NCBI GenBank assembly: GCA_934621665.1
Contig: CAKTUT010000015.1
Location: 1 to 16,578, forward strand
Source of the DNA: an uncultured Oscillospiraceae bacterium
Lineage (GTDB): Bacteria > Bacillota > Clostridia > Oscillospirales > Oscillospiraceae
Length of the DNA stretch: 16,578 nt
Direction: 5' to 3'
Part shown: piece after piece, positions 14,782-16,578 of the stretch
How positions within the stretch are numbered: position 1 is the first letter of the stretch
Layout of the letters: each line of letters starts with the position of its first letter
Translations under genes and position numbers: made by a program
Notes under the pieces: model-generated
Told to the model about the DNA's origin: nothing
Databases searched by the model: none
What the model saw: only the letters and a program-made list of their open reading frames with translations

Positions 14782-16524
14782 TCAGCCTCCGTATCCTTTT
14801 TTTTCTTTCAGCTGCCGCGCCATCTCACGCAGCGCGTCATCGCCCGTTCCGTTCCGGCGCTCATATTCCTGCCGGATCACAGAAATGTAGTCGCGCAGCG
14901 CATCCTCGCTGACAAGCTGATCGTCCTTGTTCATCACCGCCGACAGATGCGACATCTCATCGGCGGTAAACTGCCCCTCCAGCGCGCCGAGCGTCACGGC
15001 AGAGCCGGTCTGATACCGCTCGCGCAGTGCGGCATACACCCGCTGAAACAGCGGCACTGACAGCTGCTCGGGCGCAAGCGGCGTCTGCTCAAACAGCGCA
15101 GGCTCTTTGCACAACAGCCGCAGCAGCCCCTCCTCGGCCATCGCTGAGCGAATATCGTCATAGCGGACGCTTTTCACGTGCGGCTGCTGCTGGCGTGCGG
15201 GGGCAAGATTGATGCTTTCTTCTTTCTTTTTCTCGCGCGATATACGCCGCCGGAACGCCTTGTCGGCCTCCAGCTTCATCGCCTCATAGCTCACACCCGC
15301 GCTCTCGGCCGCACGGCGGCCATAGACCTCGCGCTCCACCGCGCTGGAGAGCGACGCAACAAACTCCGCCGCCTCGCGTAAAAACTGCACGCGCTGCTCG
15401 TCCTCGTCCAGATTATATTTCCGCCGCAGCGATTCCAGCCGGTACTCGGCCTGATTCTCGGACTTGTCCAGCAGGAGGCTGAAGCGGTCAGCGCCGTATT
15501 TCTTCAAAAACTCGTCCGGGTCTTTCGCGCCCTGCATCCGCAGAACCTTGACCTGCAAGCCCACCTTTTCCAGCATCGGAATGGCGCGGCGCGTGGCGTT
15601 TTGTCCGGCCTCGTCGCCGTCATACGTCAAAACAACCTGATTGGTGTACTTCGCCAGAATGTTCGCGTGCTCCTCGGTCAGCGACGTGCCGAGCGACGCC
15701 ACCGCGCAGTCAAAACCGTACTGGTGCAGCGAAATCGCATCCATATAGCCCTCGGTCAGGATGATCCTGCCCTGCTTGCTTTTTTTTGCCACATTCAGCG
15801 CGAACAGATTTTTTCGCTTGTTGAAAATAATCGTCTCGGGCGAGTTGAGATATTTGGGTGTGGAGTCGTCCATCACGCGTCCGCCAAAGCCAATGATATT
15901 GCCCCGGATGTCGATAATCGGAAACATCAGTCGATTGCGGAAGCGGTCATAGATGCCGCCTTTGTGCGACTTGACGGCGAGTCCCGCGTCCAGAAGCTCC
16001 TGCTTTTCATAGCCTTTTTTCACCATCGCATCCATCAGCGACGACCACTCGTTCGGCGAAAAGCCAAGGCCAAAGCGCGTAACCGTGCGCTGCGATACGC
16101 CGCGCTTTACCAGATATGCACGCGCCTGTGTGCCGCAGGGCGCAAGCAGCTGCTCATGAAAAAAGCGCGCCGCATCCCTGCACAGCGCCCACAGACGCTC
16201 CTGCTTTTTGTAGGTTGAGGCATAGGCGCGGTCATCGGGGACTTCCATTCCCGCGCGCTTTGCCAGAAAGCGAACCGCATCGGGATAATCCAGTCCCTCA
16301 ATTTCCATGATAAAGTTGATTACACCGCCGCCCTTGTGGCAGCCAAAGCAGTAGTAAATGCCCTTGTCCGGCGCAACAGAGAACGAACCGGTTTTTTCAC
16401 TGTGGAACGGGCAAAGGCCAAAGAGATTGCTCCCCTTGCGCGTCAGCGAGACATACTGTCCCACCACATCCTCAATGGGGTTACGGGCGCTGAGCTCGTC
16501 CAAAAACGCCTGTGGAAACGCCAT
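14782..16524 (-). CDS. dnaG: DNA primase DnaG
   Basis: DnaG makes RNA primers at the replication fork and docks on the DnaB helicase. It has 580 aa. The CHC2 zinc finger uses C38, H41, C59 and C62. The RNA polymerase core contains RFRNRLMFPI and GFGGRV. The Toprim domain has E258 in LTEGYMD and D302/D304 in YDGDEAG, the metal-binding catalytic residues. The region after about 430 is the variable helicase-binding domain. Start ATG has AAAGGAGG with 7 nt spacing. It forms the dnaG-rpoD pair of the macromolecular synthesis operon; no rpsU is seen in the window. Confidence 0.97.
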   Translation of the reverse strand: MAFPQAFLDELSARNPIEDVVGQYVSLTRKGSNLFGLCPFHSEKTGSFSVAPDKGIYYCFGCHKGGGVINFIMEIEGLDYPDAVRFLAKRAGMEVPDDRAYASTYKKQERLWALCRDAARFFHEQLLAPCGTQARAYLVKRGVSQRTVTRFGLGFSPNEWSSLMDAMVKKGYEKQELLDAGLAVKSHKGGIYDRFRNRLMFPIIDIRGNIIGFGGRVMDDSTPKYLNSPETIIFNKRKNLFALNVAKKSKQGRIILTEGYMDAISLHQYGFDCAVASLGTSLTEEHANILAKYTNQVVLTYDGDEAGQNATRRAIPMLEKVGLQVKVLRMQGAKDPDEFLKKYGADRFSLLLDKSENQAEYRLESLRRKYNLDEDEQRVQFLREAAEFVASLSSAVEREVYGRRAAESAGVSYEAMKLEADKAFRRRISREKKKEESINLAPARQQQPHVKSVRYDDIRSAMAEEGLLRLLCKEPALFEQTPLAPEQLSVPLFQRVYAALRERYQTGSAVTLGALEGQFTADEMSHLSAVMNKDDQLVSEDALRDYISVIRQEYERRNGTGDDALREMARQLKEKKGYGG

Positions 16525-16544
16525 GGTTCATCCTCCTTTCCGCT

Positions 16545-16578
16545 TTATGCGATGCGCGTCAGCGCACCTGCCATGCCG
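16545..16578 (-). CDS. Possible 3' end of an upstream gene (partial)
   Basis: On the minus strand one frame reads GMAGALTRIA then TAA, 20 nt before the dnaG start. It could be the tail of the gene before dnaG in the operon, but ten codons are too few to identify it or to prove it is coding. The 20 bases between hold only the dnaG ribosome site. Confidence 0.25.
   Translation of the reverse strand, partial: GMAGALTRIA

Overview
The window looks like chromosome from a GC-rich member of the Clostridia (Bacillota), most likely of the Oscillospiraceae/Ruminococcaceae type. This is inferred, not searched. The basis is the gene order dnaG-rpoD and SRP RNA-dnaX-ybaB-recR, strong AGGAGG-type ribosome binding sites, a large SRP RNA with an Alu domain, a SecA with a C-terminal zinc tail, and TATAAT-type promoters. 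Nearly all of the DNA is coding and most genes are core housekeeping. I see no phage, IS transposase, CRISPR array or tRNA.

Left part (1-4628, minus strand): four genes read leftward, a Cof-type HAD phosphatase, an aspartate/glutamate racemase-family protein, a dicarboxylate/acidic amino acid:cation symporter and a PF12897-type aspartate aminotransferase. The last three suit uptake and conversion of aspartate and glutamate. The HAD and racemase genes share one transcription unit (27-bp gap). The symporter and the aminotransferase each have their own recognisable promoter.

Middle (4676-9971, plus strand): secA, pgeF and an orphan oligopeptide-type substrate-binding lipoprotein form a tight unit. 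secA and pgeF are 6 nt apart, and pgeF overlaps the lipoprotein gene by 4 nt. The unit is divergent from the HAD gene across a roughly 200-bp double promoter region.

Intergenic element (9972-10273): the convergent gap between the lipoprotein gene and recR holds a 234-bp, hairpin-rich element. It lies between two identical 30-bp copies of a palindromic terminator. Its last 77 bp recur with only 4 mismatches at 1-77, again directly before a terminator hairpin. This is the most unusual feature of the window and looks like a non-coding, MITE- or REP-like interspersed repeat.

Right part (10274-16578, minus strand): dnaG and rpoD (3 nt apart), acpP with its own sigma-A promoter, the SRP RNA, then dnaX, ybaB and recR. 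These provide replication priming, the housekeeping sigma factor, the fatty-acid carrier, the signal recognition particle RNA, clamp-loader subunits and recombination repair. With secA, the window carries parts of both the SRP and Sec export routes.
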